The notes under the pieces were generated by a model. It saw only the letters and a list, made by a program, of their open reading frames with translations, did no database searches and was not told the origin of the DNA. A stretch of 64,000 nucleotides of DNA from contig NZ_QWVT01000015.1 in NCBI RefSeq assembly GCF_003570705.1, positions 1 to 64,000 on the forward strand, given 5' to 3'. The DNA comes from Mesobacillus zeae. Its GTDB lineage: Bacteria; Bacillota; Bacilli; Bacillales; Cytobacillaceae. Below, piece by piece: positions 7,859-16,509 of this stretch (position 1 is its first letter; each line of letters starts with the position of its first letter). The translations under genes were made by a program, and so were the position numbers.

Positions 7859-8060
7859 ATGAATACTATCAATATTGCAGGAATGACCTGTGCTCACTGT
7901 GAAACGACAGTGGAGAGTTCACTGATGGAAGTCGAAGGGGTTGCCGCGGTAACGGATCTCACAGCAGGACGGTACCGCAACAGTAGAGTTCGATCCGCAA
8001 AAGGCATCTGTAAACCAGTTCGTCAGCGCGGTTGAAGATGAAGGATATCATGTTGTTTAA
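7859..8060 (+). pseudogene. copZ: Copper chaperone CopZ, frameshifted
   Basis: The first frame gives MNTINIAGMTCAHC and continues through VEGVAAVTDLTAG, a heavy-metal-associated domain with the copper-binding MTCAHC motif. Near 7970 the frame shifts by one base. The continuing frame then gives TATVEFDPQKASVNQFVSAV..EDEGYHVV and a proper stop at 8058-8060. Joined, the parts make a normal-length chaperone of about 67 residues. GGAG lies about 12 nt before the ATG, a long spacing. No copA or csoR lies nearby. It may be a recent pseudogene or a sequencing indel. Confidence 0.85.
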
Positions 8061-8211
8061 CAGATAGGAGGCAGCCAGTAAATAAAGAGCTGTCTTCTTT
8101 TTTTAGGGAAAAGCAATCTGTATTAATTTCCCTGTCCTTTTTGAATCAAAAATGTTATTCTATTCATTAAGGATTTTAATACAAGCATTTGTTTTTGAAA
8201 GTGGTGAATCG

Positions 8212-9714
8212 ATGGACCAGGAAAAAGTCAACAGCGAAAATCCGGAAAAAGCAGAACCGGCTAAACTTGAGTCGGAGACTCCAAAACAGGGCTTTATCCG
8301 CATAAAGAAATTCCACTTCACAATGCTCCTTTTTCTTATCGCATTCCTTACAGCAGGGATTACCACCTTTGCACTTGCTTTTGGAAACGATGAGCAGCCG
8401 GCAGTGAAAGTGATCAGGGAACGGGAAGAATTTCAAAAGCTGTATGAAGCTTACGATACTCTAAGGGCTGATTACTACACAAAAGTGGATGAGAAGAAAC
8501 TAATTAATGGAGCTATAAATGGAATGGTGGATTCGCTTGAAGACCCATATTCCGATTATATGAGCCAGGACGACGCAAAAAACTTCCATCAGAACATTTC
8601 CTCTTCCTTCGAGGGAATCGGGGCTGAGATACAGGAAAAAGACGGACATATTGTCATAGTAACACCGATCAAAGGATCACCTGCCCAGAAAGCAGGGCTT
8701 AAGCCAGAAGATAAAGTACTGACCGTTGACGGAAAGCCGCTTCAGGGAATGAGTTCTTCCGAAGCAGTGGCCCTTATCAGAGGGGAAAAGGGAACAAAGG
8801 TCAAGTTATCCATCCTTCGTCCCGGTACTGAGCAGCCAATGGATGTTTCAATCGTGAGGGATACCATTCCAATTGAAACAGTATATGGGGAAATGCTTGA
8901 GGATGATATTGCAAAGGTACAAATCACCAACTTTTCCGAACATACTGCAAAGGAACTGACTGGAGTGCTCGCAGATCTCGAGAAAAAGGGCATGAAAGGG
9001 CTAGTGCTCGATTTGCGTCAGAACCCAGGAGGGCTTCTGGACCAGGCCATCGATATTTCGAGTATGTTTGTTCCAAGCGGCAAGGTATTGTTTAAAGTGG
9101 AGGACAGGAATGGAAATGTCCAGGAATTCGCTTCAAAAGGAAAAGGAAATCCTGAAATGCCGCTTGTTGTCGTTATCGACAAAGGCAGCGCAAGCGCATC
9201 TGAAATACTGGCAGGGGCAGTTAGTGAATCAGCCGGAGTTCCGCTTGTCGGGGAGAAATCTTTTGGCAAGGGAACAGTACAGAGAGCAGAAGGCTTTAAG
9301 GATGGTTCGAATTTAAAGTTTACAACGGAAAAATGGCTGACTCCTAAAGGAAATTGGATCCACAAAAAGGGAATCAAGCCTAACTACGAAGTGGCGCTTC
9401 CAGAGTACGCTTCATTGCCGTTTATTAATCCGGATGCGGAATTAAAGGTTTCCTCTGCGTCTGAACAGGTAAAGGCAGCACAAAAAATGCTAAGCGTTCT
9501 TGGTTATGACCCAGGCAGAGATGACGGCTTTTTTGATGAAAATACAAAGCAAGCCGTAATCCGCTTCCAACAGGACAAGAGTCTTGAACAGACGGGAATA
9601 TTGTCAGGCAATTCAACAATAGAGCTTATGACAGCCCTAAAAGACAAAATAGAAAAAGAAGACCCGCAAATTAAACAAGCACAGGAAATCCTTAAGAAGG
9701 AAATGAAACAATAA
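8212..9714 (+). CDS. ctpA: Carboxyl-terminal processing protease (S41) with PDZ and peptidoglycan-binding domains
   Basis: A 500-residue membrane-anchored serine protease: cytoplasmic N-terminus of about 30 residues, one transmembrane span (TMLLFLIAFLTAGITTFALA), a PDZ domain (FEGIGAEIQEKDG to SEAVALIRGEKG), the S41 core with serine in DKGSASASEIL and lysine in GEKSFGKGTVQ, and a C-terminal PG_binding_1 domain (EQVKAAQKMLSVLGYDPG to GNSTIELMTALK). It acts on the outer face of the membrane. ATG 8212 is preferred because the transmembrane topology fits; the frame is open to 8152. Position after yodJ favours ctpA over its sporulation paralogue ctpB, but that choice is not certain. Confidence 0.88.
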   Translation: MDQEKVNSENPEKAEPAKLESETPKQGFIRIKKFHFTMLLFLIAFLTAGITTFALAFGNDEQPAVKVIREREEFQKLYEAYDTLRADYYTKVDEKKLINGAINGMVDSLEDPYSDYMSQDDAKNFHQNISSSFEGIGAEIQEKDGHIVIVTPIKGSPAQKAGLKPEDKVLTVDGKPLQGMSSSEAVALIRGEKGTKVKLSILRPGTEQPMDVSIVRDTIPIETVYGEMLEDDIAKVQITNFSEHTAKELTGVLADLEKKGMKGLVLDLRQNPGGLLDQAIDISSMFVPSGKVLFKVEDRNGNVQEFASKGKGNPEMPLVVVIDKGSASASEILAGAVSESAGVPLVGEKSFGKGTVQRAEGFKDGSNLKFTTEKWLTPKGNWIHKKGIKPNYEVALPEYASLPFINPDAELKVSSASEQVKAAQKMLSVLGYDPGRDDGFFDENTKQAVIRFQQDKSLEQTGILSGNSTIELMTALKDKIEKEDPQIKQAQEILKKEMKQ

Positions 9715-9716
9715 CA

Positions 9717-9746
9717 AAAAGCTCTCCGGGTGACTGGGGAGCTTTT
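9717..9746 (+). terminator. Terminator of ctpA
   Basis: AAAAGCTCTCC pairs with GGGGAGCTTTT around an 8-nt loop. The arms themselves supply the A and T runs. Confidence 0.85.
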
Positions 9747-9795
9747 CCTGCGCTAATATGGATAAAGACACCCGTAATAACTGGAGGAGATAAGC

Positions 9796-10728
9796 ATGCC
9801 AAAAGCAGAAATATACATTCTTGCAGGTTTTCTCGGAACAGGGAAAACAACACTTTTGAAAGAGCTGTTAACGACCGAGCATGAAGAAGGGCGCAAGGTT
9901 GCTGTACTGATGAATGAATTAGGAGAGATTTCCATTGATTCCGATGAAATTGATGACACAGTACCGTTAAAGGAGCTGCTAGGCGGCTGTATTTGCTGCA
10001 CTTTGCAGGACAAGCTCGAATCCCAGCTGCAGGAAATCCTGAAATTATATCAACCTGATGCCATTTACATAGAAACAACGGGCGCTGCACATCCAGTTGA
10101 AGTGCTAGATGCTGTGTTATCCCCATTATTTGCTGATCTTATCGAAATGAAGGGAATTGTTACGACGGTTGATGGTACCCTCTGGAAGGAACGTGCCGCG
10201 ATGCCGCCACAAATCCAGCAGCTCCTCCTTGAACAAGTAAGGTTCGCGGATTTGATAGTTGTGAATAAAACAGATATGCTGTCAGACTTTGAGCAAGGAA
10301 AATTATGCATGGAAATACAATCGCTTAATGCAGCTGCACCATGTATCCTTACAAGCTTTTCACGTATTCCTGCAAAAAAAATAAGGAACTTGTCTGTGTC
10401 AGCCAAAGAAGGGGCAGAGGCAGCCCATGTCCATGCTGGGCTTGGTCTCAGTACGTTCGTTTACCGGTTTAGTGCAAGAGTCAGTCAATCTGGGTTTGAA
10501 GACTTTTTGCGCGGGCTCCCCGACGGAATGTTCCGGATAAAAGGCTATATTCACTTCAGCCATGCTGATTATCCTGACTTGTTTCAGTATTCATATGGAA
10601 CTACACTGTATATGAGAGAATGTATGAATCTTCCGCTGAATCTTGTTTTTATTGGCCATGAAATTGACTGGAAAGAGATCCTCCAGAAGCTGGAGCAACT
10701 GGAGGGCCGTTTGCCAGAGCAAGATTAA
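9796..10728 (+). CDS. COG0523 (CobW/G3E) metal-chaperone GTPase
   Basis: A 310-residue cytoplasmic G3E GTPase. Walker A is GFLGTGKTT at 11-19, the family metal-binding motif GGCICC has C65, C67 and C68, and the guanine-specificity motif NKTD lies in LIVVNKTDML. The C-terminal CobW_C domain is shortened (about 215-305). Relatives deliver zinc or other metals to client enzymes. It is shorter than the zinc-regulated ZagA/YciC of B. subtilis, so I leave the symbol blank. GGAGG lies 7 nt upstream. No Zur-like site is evident in the short upstream gap. Confidence 0.88.
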   Translation: MPKAEIYILAGFLGTGKTTLLKELLTTEHEEGRKVAVLMNELGEISIDSDEIDDTVPLKELLGGCICCTLQDKLESQLQEILKLYQPDAIYIETTGAAHPVEVLDAVLSPLFADLIEMKGIVTTVDGTLWKERAAMPPQIQQLLLEQVRFADLIVVNKTDMLSDFEQGKLCMEIQSLNAAAPCILTSFSRIPAKKIRNLSVSAKEGAEAAHVHAGLGLSTFVYRFSARVSQSGFEDFLRGLPDGMFRIKGYIHFSHADYPDLFQYSYGTTLYMRECMNLPLNLVFIGHEIDWKEILQKLEQLEGRLPEQD

Positions 10729-10774
10729 GGGTATTGTCCATTAAACTTATAGTGAAAGCGGGGACAATACGGAT

Positions 10775-10954
10775 ATGCCTTGGACAAAAAACGATTATCC
10801 TCCAGCCATGAAGAACCTGGATGATGCGACACGGGAAAAAGCAATTGAAATTGCAAACGCGCTCCTTGAAGATGAACACTACCAAGAGGGAAAGTCCATA
10901 GCGATTGCCATAGACAAAGCTAAAGAATATACAAAGAACCATGAAAGCCATTAA
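10775..10954 (+). CDS. Small conserved protein with an MPWTKNDYP start
   Basis: A 59-residue protein beginning MPWTKNDYPPAMKNLDDATR and continuing with helical KAIEIANALL and KSIAIAIDKAKEY segments. Short proteins with this WTKxDYPxxMKNL opening occur widely in Bacillus and other bacteria; I know no function. A purine-rich AAAGCGGGGA lies 10-12 nt upstream. It sits 46 bases after the COG0523 gene and may be co-transcribed. It is too short to be caught by a 60-residue cutoff. Confidence 0.75.
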   Translation: MPWTKNDYPPAMKNLDDATREKAIEIANALLEDEHYQEGKSIAIAIDKAKEYTKNHESH

Positions 10955-11333
10955 AATCGTGCTCATCCTTAGCAGATTGTTGAAAAAGAAATTTTTTGAA
11001 GATGAAAAAAGAGATTAGGAAAAGGTCGTCATTACTTGGCTGATTTTAGCTGGGTAAAAGGCGATCTCTTTTTGTTCCTGGATAGTTTTTCGAACCTTTT
11101 TAAGAATACGGTGACTTTCTTTTGCATTTGAGGGGGAATGAAAATTCTGCCCCAAGTACATTCGAATGCAGCCTGAACCCGAGCATATCGGTGGCTATAC
11201 TTCCTCGGCATGCAGTGTACATTGCTAAAGATGTGCATGCGGTTGTTCTTTTGGGGTGTCATGTTAGCCATACGAATAGGAAGCAGCCATATTGGGGAAA
11301 CTTTCTTCGGCAGACATGAAAGAAAGCGGTGGA
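10955..11333. other. Intergenic stretch without a supported gene
   Basis: An open minus-strand frame (11271-11032) exists but lacks any ribosome-binding site and resembles no family I know. AAAAAAGAGAT near 11005 and ATCTCTTTTT near 11061 could pair across a long loop as a weak terminator. Confidence 0.4.
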
Positions 11334-12185
11334 ATGATGAAAAATTTTTATGCCTTTATGATCTTTTTTGCACTGTTATTAATCGATAACCCTGATGGGG
11401 CTTCTGCAAAACAGCCTGATCCAGTGATGCTGAAATGGGAAAAAGTGAACGGTATTCTCCCAAAGTACAGTATTTTTACTGTTGAAGATGTGGAAACGGG
11501 AAAGAAATTCAAGGTACAGAGGCGGGCGGGAAGTCGTCATGCGGATGTTCAGCCGCTGAATGCCGACGAAACAAAAGTAATGAAAGAAATTTACAACGGG
11601 AAGTGGAGCTGGAAACGAAGGGCGATCATTGTTATTGGAAAGGATCGGCGGATTGCCGCTTCCATGCATGGTATGCCGCATGGGGCTGGTGCCTTGAAAA
11701 ACAAGTTTCCTGGTCATTTCTGCATCCATTTTTACGGAAGCACAACACATCGTACCGGTTCGATGGACCTTTCGCATAAATTAATGGTTTTGAAAGCTGC
11801 CGGAAAGGTTGATGAATATCTGGAGAATGCCAATCCTTATGAACTTGTAGACAGTTTTTTCGCTGGGATGAAACAAAAAGACCTCAAAATTGTATCACTT
11901 CTATCACTGAAGGAGACAGATTTGCAAAGCAGAATGGCTTCAATTGATAATGTGGCTCTGAACAGGATGAGCGTTTTGCCTTTTGAGGATATGGAAGGGG
12001 AGCTTTCTCTGTCAGTCCCTGCAGAATCAGTTTTTATCTTGGGGGACGGGAGGTTTATTAAATTCAATGGGGAAATTCAGCTTGTCCGTTTTACGCCCTT
12101 TGCTCCATGGAAAATAGATACGGATGACTTTTTTGAGAAACTTGCACTGCCTTCCCCCAAAAAAAGTAAGGCTGGACATTTTTAG
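11334..12185 (+). CDS. Secreted protein with a GHFCIHFxGSxTH motif
   Basis: A 283-residue protein with an N-terminal signal-like segment (FYAFMIFFALLLIDNPDGASA). Its central region has SMHGMPHGAG, then FPGHFCIHFYGSTTHRT (about 135-152). This His/Cys-rich motif recurs in exported proteins of spore-forming Firmicutes and resembles a metal site or a transpeptidase-like Cys/His pair. No function is established that I know of. ATG 11334 (or the adjacent ATG 11337) follows GCGGTGGA; the open frame from 11292 has a poorer start. It is followed by a hairpin shared with the convergent next gene. Confidence 0.65.
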   Translation: MMKNFYAFMIFFALLLIDNPDGASAKQPDPVMLKWEKVNGILPKYSIFTVEDVETGKKFKVQRRAGSRHADVQPLNADETKVMKEIYNGKWSWKRRAIIVIGKDRRIAASMHGMPHGAGALKNKFPGHFCIHFYGSTTHRTGSMDLSHKLMVLKAAGKVDEYLENANPYELVDSFFAGMKQKDLKIVSLLSLKETDLQSRMASIDNVALNRMSVLPFEDMEGELSLSVPAESVFILGDGRFIKFNGEIQLVRFTPFAPWKIDTDDFFEKLALPSPKKSKAGHF

Positions 12186-12197
12186 TTCCAGCCTTAC
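12166..12197. terminator. Bidirectional terminator between convergent genes
   Basis: The perfect 11-bp stem GTAAGGCTGGA/TCCAGCCTTAC has a 10-nt loop. The T-run is stronger on the minus strand (seven T) than on the plus strand. Confidence 0.85.
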
Positions 12198-12247
12198 TTG
12201 ATATTATGGCTTGCGGCTAAACTTATATTTGTTCGGTCAAATGAATT

Positions 12248-12490
12248 TTAAGCTTGCTCTCCGAACTTTGCAAACGTCAATTCATCCTCTATTAATCCAC
12301 ATACACCACATTGGATTTTAAGTTCGGGTCCTTTGTATGGAATTTGGAAAGGGCTGGGCTGGTCGGCTGTATATTCCTCCATAATAGCGCCTGTCCCGGG
12401 ATCAAGCTTGACAGCTTGGGGAACTTGGCGGATTAAGTTGAATCTGCTCCTGTTTGTGCGGCAATTAGGACATCTGTAGGGAACGTTCAT
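12248..12490 (-). CDS. Small zinc-ribbon-like conserved protein
   Basis: An 80-residue protein with two CxxC pairs: CPNC at 8-11 and CGVC at 61-64, separated by a segment containing QVPQAVKLDPGTGAIMEEY. The spacing suggests a zinc ribbon. Related short proteins occur in Bacillus; no function is known to me. AGAGGAGG lies 8 nt before the ATG. The gene converges on the 11334 gene and shares its terminator. Confidence 0.75.
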   Translation of the reverse strand: MNVPYRCPNCRTNRSRFNLIRQVPQAVKLDPGTGAIMEEYTADQPSPFQIPYKGPELKIQCGVCGLIEDELTFAKFGEQA

Positions 12491-12590
12491 TTATTTGCCC
12501 TCCTCTTTGATATATTATCAATTAGTTTTTGCAAATCCCCCCTTTTTTATGACAAAATACATAGTGCAGATTGATACAGGAGGTATGTTT

Positions 12591-12866
12591 ATGAACGATT
12601 ACGATTACGCCCAACTGCTTACCGAATACAGGAAAGTATGGAGCAATCGGGCTTTGCTTACCAATGATAACGAGGAAGAAACATTGAAAGAAGCAATTCT
12701 TCGTGAACTGCGCGATGAAAATACCCATCCAAGGCTTAGGAAGTCCTGCTATGAGAAATATTATTTAGCGACAAAGCGGATTGCACGTTCGGCGATTGAC
12801 AACCATGACAAAGTATCCTTGATTCAGCTGCATACAGAGTTGGCAGAAGAAATCATTTCGCAATGA
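12591..12866 (+). CDS. Small helical hypothetical protein
   Basis: A 91-residue charged protein, probably all helical (MNDYDYAQLLTEYRKVWSNR to LHTELAEEIISQ). No signal peptide, membrane span or recognised motif. ATG 12591 is selected because AGGAGG ends 7 nt upstream; ATG 12585 is only one base from it. It may be expressed alone. The family is not recognised. Confidence 0.7.
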   Translation: MNDYDYAQLLTEYRKVWSNRALLTNDNEEETLKEAILRELRDENTHPRLRKSCYEKYYLATKRIARSAIDNHDKVSLIQLHTELAEEIISQ

Positions 12867-12916
12867 ATGGATTGCTATAAAGCATTAAGAAAAATATTGT
12901 CTTAGCCTGCCGTAAT

Positions 12917-12947
12917 TTGTACAATAGAAATAGTCCTATTGTTTACA
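12917..12947 (+). promoter_or_regulatory. Imperfect inverted repeat before the 12970 gene
   Basis: TTGTACAATAG and CTATTGTTTACAA form an interrupted dyad with a 7-nt centre, ending about 20 bases before the start. It could be an operator or a leader hairpin; no regulator is identified. Confidence 0.35.
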
Positions 12948-12969
12948 AAATAAGACAGGAGGAAAAAGG

Positions 12970-13260
12970 ATGTCAGAAAGCAGCCGCTGCGTATTAGAGC
13001 TTAAGAGGGATGATACTTCCCTTGATGCTGTATTTTCTAAGCTTGTAACAGGGTGCTGGACCAGCGAAGGAGACAGGGAAAGAGTCGTAGGCGTGAATAG
13101 TATTGATTTTATTGGCGGACTGGAGGATACTGTCTTTCATATTCACATCGAGAATAACCTGTTTGTCGTTGAATCTGATTGTCCATGGGAACTTGAGCTG
13201 ATTTGTGATGATTTAAAGGATCTCTTTGTAAATCCTGCTTTACATCCAGTGGTTAAATAA
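12970..13260 (+). CDS. Hypothetical 96-residue protein
   Basis: A small acidic protein with no signal peptide and alternating hydrophobic residues suggesting beta strands (VGVNSIDFIGG, VFHIHIENNLFVVES). It ends DLFVNPALHPVVK. AGGAGGAAAAAGG precedes the ATG with good spacing, and a terminator follows the stop, so it looks like a complete monocistronic gene. I do not recognise the family. Confidence 0.7.
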   Translation: MSESSRCVLELKRDDTSLDAVFSKLVTGCWTSEGDRERVVGVNSIDFIGGLEDTVFHIHIENNLFVVESDCPWELELICDDLKDLFVNPALHPVVK

Positions 13261-13277
13261 ATACATAATGATTTGTT

Positions 13278-13304
13278 GCGGCTGCCTTTTGGGCAGCTGC
13301 TTTT
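13278..13304 (+). terminator. Terminator of the 12970 gene
   Basis: GCGGCTGCC pairs with GGGCAGCTGC around TTTT, followed by four T. Confidence 0.75.
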
Positions 13305-13406
13305 GCGTACAACGATTTTAGCCGAAAAGGACGCGCAAAATACTACAGTTTTCATATTTTAGTTGTATAATATGAAGTGGTATAAGGGATAAAAAGGAGT
13401 AGATTG

Positions 13407-14378
13407 ATGAAGCCTTTAATAACACTCGTTGTCTTTGTATTCTCGGTGCTTGCGGGAGGCTGTTCATCAGACGGCTTGGCTCCGGTGGCTTACAGCCCAT
13501 CCGTTATTGCGACTATGAATATTAAGGATATGTCAGTATCTTTTATTGATATTTCCAAAAGAAAGAATATCGCTGAATGGGATGTAGAAAAACCTTATAA
13601 TGGGGGGATCATCCTCCCTGATGGAGATACCTTGCTTCTTTACGGGAAAACGCTGAAAGAAGCAGATTTATACTCCATGAAGAAAGGTGAAAAGACCGGA
13701 AGCTGGAAAATCGGCAAAGGGGTAGTCAACGGCCTCCTTCTATCAGACGGGAAAGAAATTGTTTTTTCAAACGATGAAGGAAATACGATTGACTTTTACA
13801 GTACAAAAGGCAAGCAGACCGGGCAGCTGCACCTTAATGCTGCGCCATTGACACTGCTGGAATCCGGAAAAGGCGATCGGCTGTTTGCAGTCAGTTTCCA
13901 TGATGAAAAACTCAATATAATCAATCCTGAAGAACGAAAAAATATTCGCTCGTTTCCTATTCATGCTTCGGCGGCAGGAGCTGTGCTGAATGAGAAGAAT
14001 AATGAAGTTTGGGTTGGCGGGCATGGTAAAGGGTCGAATATTGAACAGAGCATTCATGTTTACGATATCGAGACCGGTAAATTAAAAAAACAAATCCATG
14101 CACCAGAAATGCCTGTTAATTTCACGAAAAATGGAAGCGGTCTTTTTGTCCTCAGCCATGGTTCAAGTACACTGTACAAGCTCGATACCAACGGTGCAGA
14201 GCATGGTTCATTAAGGATTGGGGCCAATCCATTTGAAGTGGAGACAGTCGGAAACATCTTGGCCGTGGCAGGCTATGACAGTGATGATATCTACTTGGTC
14301 GACCCTGAAAACTTAAAGATTGAAGCAAGGATTAAAGTTGGAAAAGGACCATTCCAAATAGTAAAAGGAGGGAAGTAA
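13407..14378 (+). CDS. Lipoprotein with YncE-like beta-propeller
   Basis: A 324-residue lipoprotein: signal peptide with lipobox VLAGGC (C19), then repeated blades of about 40 residues with patterns such as MSVSFIDISKRKNIAEWDV, KLNIINPEERKNIRSFPI and DIYLVDPENLKIEARIKVG. These are typical of YncE/cytochrome-cd1-like seven-bladed propellers. AAGGAG lies 7 nt before ATG 13407. It starts a tight cluster with the response regulator (2-base gap), histidine kinase and a YtkA-like lipoprotein. It might be a sensor partner or a regulated target, which is inference. Confidence 0.82.
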   Translation: MKPLITLVVFVFSVLAGGCSSDGLAPVAYSPSVIATMNIKDMSVSFIDISKRKNIAEWDVEKPYNGGIILPDGDTLLLYGKTLKEADLYSMKKGEKTGSWKIGKGVVNGLLLSDGKEIVFSNDEGNTIDFYSTKGKQTGQLHLNAAPLTLLESGKGDRLFAVSFHDEKLNIINPEERKNIRSFPIHASAAGAVLNEKNNEVWVGGHGKGSNIEQSIHVYDIETGKLKKQIHAPEMPVNFTKNGSGLFVLSHGSSTLYKLDTNGAEHGSLRIGANPFEVETVGNILAVAGYDSDDIYLVDPENLKIEARIKVGKGPFQIVKGGK

Positions 14379-14380
14379 AC

Positions 14381-15061
14381 ATGAGTCCCATCAATGTATT
14401 GATCATCGATGATGAGGAGGACATGCGGCATCTTATTCAAATGTACCTCGAGAACTCCGGATTCGGCTGTTATCAGGCTGGAAGCGGTGCAGAAGCATAC
14501 AAGCTGCTCGGGGAAAAAAATATTGATTTGATCATCCTTGACATTATGATGCCATATGAAGATGGCTACAAGGTTTGTGAAAAAGTGAGATCTTTCTCCC
14601 AGGTACCGATCATCTTTCTCTCGGCAAAAGGCGAGGAGTGGGATAAAGTGAAGGGGCTACAAATGGGCGGCGATGACTATATTGTTAAACCATTCAGTCC
14701 TGGCGAATTGGTTGCAAGAATCATGGCGGTGCTTAGAAGGGCCTTGCCGGTTAAAACAGAAGAGGAAATAAATAAAATCGGGAAAATCACTATCGAAAAG
14801 AAAGCGAGAAGGGTGATTGTGGAAGGCGAAGTCATCCCCCTTACACTTAAGGAGTTTGAGTTGCTTAATTTTCTTGTCGACCACCAATCGCAGGCGTTAA
14901 GCCGCGAACAGCTGCTGGAGCATGTCTGGGGGATGGATTACCATGGCAGCCTGAGGACTGTTGACACACATATTAAAACTTTAAGAATGAAGCTGGGTAC
15001 AGGCGATTACATACAAACAATCTGGGGTGTTGGCTATAAGTTTGAGGTGCTTGGGGCATGA
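14381..15061 (+). CDS. OmpR/PhoB-family response regulator
   Basis: A 226-residue regulator: receiver domain 4-117 with acidic pair D10/D11, phospho-acceptor D54 (LIILDIMMPYEDGYKV) and the conserved lysine in YIVKPFSPGE. A winged-helix DNA-binding domain follows (about 130-224; LTLKEFELLNFLV, DTHIKTLRMKLG, VGYKFE). AAAGGAGG precedes the start, overlapping the end of the upstream lipoprotein gene. The last four bases overlap the histidine kinase start, implying translational coupling. The paralogue cannot be named from sequence alone. Confidence 0.93.
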   Translation: MSPINVLIIDDEEDMRHLIQMYLENSGFGCYQAGSGAEAYKLLGEKNIDLIILDIMMPYEDGYKVCEKVRSFSQVPIIFLSAKGEEWDKVKGLQMGGDDYIVKPFSPGELVARIMAVLRRALPVKTEEEINKIGKITIEKKARRVIVEGEVIPLTLKEFELLNFLVDHQSQALSREQLLEHVWGMDYHGSLRTVDTHIKTLRMKLGTGDYIQTIWGVGYKFEVLGA

Positions 15062-16455
15062 AATTTGTGCCCGGCAGCTTGTTTAAAAAACTGTGGCTGA
15101 CGATTACAGCCTCCATTCTGATCACGATTCTTTATTCTTTCCTACTTTCTTATCTTTTTTACGAAAAGCTGTATGTAGACCAGGAAGAAAAGTCTCTCTT
15201 GGAAGAAGGGAACCGTCTTGCCCTTGACTATAAAGGGGGGCCACTTTCAGATAAGCTGAAAAAGGATATTGAATGGTATAACGGGAAATCTGAGTCCGAA
15301 GTCTTTGTAGTGAATAGCCCGCGGGAGCTAAGTGCCTGCCTGCCTTTCGATATAAACTACGAGACTTTGGTTGGTCCGGAAGAAAGGGATAAGCTGCTGG
15401 CCGGAGAGGCTGTTACGAAAAAAGGATACGAAGAGAGGTTTGACCGTAAAATCGTGGCAGTCCTAGTTCCTCTCCTTGACGGTGACAGGCTTGAAGGCAT
15501 TATTTACCTCTATGTTCCGCTTGCAAGAATTTCTGAACTGACACATGATTTTTCTCTTCTATGGCTTATGGGCGGGGCTGCATTCATTATTATTGCCGTC
15601 TATCTAGGGTTCAAAATGACTGGAAGGCTGACAAAACCATTGATTGACATGAAGAGAGCTGCGGAAAACGTATCGCAGGGAGATTACTCCACCAGGGTTG
15701 AAATCCAGTCAAATGATGAAGTAGGACAGCTTGCCTCTGCTTTTAACCATATGTCAAGATCGATAGAGGAAGAGGATGAACGGAAAAGGGATTTCTTGGC
15801 GGATGTTTCTCATGAATTAAGGACGCCGATTAGCTATATAAAAGGTTATAGCGAGGCGCTTGCATCCGGATTTATAAAAAAGGCGTCCGAGCAGGATAAG
15901 TATTTAAAGCTGATTAACAGGGAAGCCTCAAGGATGGTACAGCTCGTTGCAGATTTGCTTGACCTGTCAAGGATAGACGCAGGACAATATCGCTTGGAGA
16001 AGCACCTATTTCCGCTGGCGCAGTTAATCGAAGATTTTTCACAAAAATATGTACCAACCATGGAAGAGAAACAAATAACTTTCCAGACTTCGCTTGATCC
16101 TGATATTATTATGAACGGTGACGAAGCCAGAATCGAACAGATTCTCCAAAATATTATGGATAACGCAATTCGATACACTGATAATGGTGGAGTGATTAGG
16201 CTCTCACTTTCAAAACATCCTTATGGTTGTCTGCTTGAACTTACAGATACAGGGATTGGTATACCTCCTGAAGATTTGAGCAGCATTACCAGAAGGTTTT
16301 ACCGGGTTAATAAGGCTAGATCCAGGTCTGACGGGGGAACAGGCCTCGGATTGTCAATCACTGAAAAACTAGTGAGGCTTCACGGTGGAAGACTTGAGAT
16401 AGAAAGCGTGATGGGGAAAGGCACAAAAGTGAAAGTGCTATTTCCAGTGCTCTAA
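15058..16455 (+). CDS. Sensor histidine kinase
   Basis: A 465-residue membrane kinase: first transmembrane span about 12-34, an extracytoplasmic domain of about 125 residues with few recognisable features, second span about 166-185, HAMP (186-238, LTKPLIDMKRAAENVSQGDY), HisKA with H252 (FLADVSHELRTPISYIKG) and a HATPase domain with N (QNIMDNAIRYTDNGG), G1 (DTGIGIPPE) and G2 (GGTGLGLSI) boxes. The ATGA overlap with the regulator gene marks them as a pair. The ligand is unknown; the flanking lipoproteins suggest an envelope signal. Confidence 0.93.
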   Translation: MKFVPGSLFKKLWLTITASILITILYSFLLSYLFYEKLYVDQEEKSLLEEGNRLALDYKGGPLSDKLKKDIEWYNGKSESEVFVVNSPRELSACLPFDINYETLVGPEERDKLLAGEAVTKKGYEERFDRKIVAVLVPLLDGDRLEGIIYLYVPLARISELTHDFSLLWLMGGAAFIIIAVYLGFKMTGRLTKPLIDMKRAAENVSQGDYSTRVEIQSNDEVGQLASAFNHMSRSIEEEDERKRDFLADVSHELRTPISYIKGYSEALASGFIKKASEQDKYLKLINREASRMVQLVADLLDLSRIDAGQYRLEKHLFPLAQLIEDFSQKYVPTMEEKQITFQTSLDPDIIMNGDEARIEQILQNIMDNAIRYTDNGGVIRLSLSKHPYGCLLELTDTGIGIPPEDLSSITRRFYRVNKARSRSDGGTGLGLSITEKLVRLHGGRLEIESVMGKGTKVKVLFPVL

Positions 16456-16509
16456 ACAAGGCGTTTTTACCTTAGCTATTAGTTTGGATCATCTAAAGGG
16501 GGAGAAACA

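Noticed and set aside
11032-11271. Minus-strand 79-codon open frame
   Set aside because: No ribosome-binding site, no recognisable family and atypical composition; treated as intergenic.
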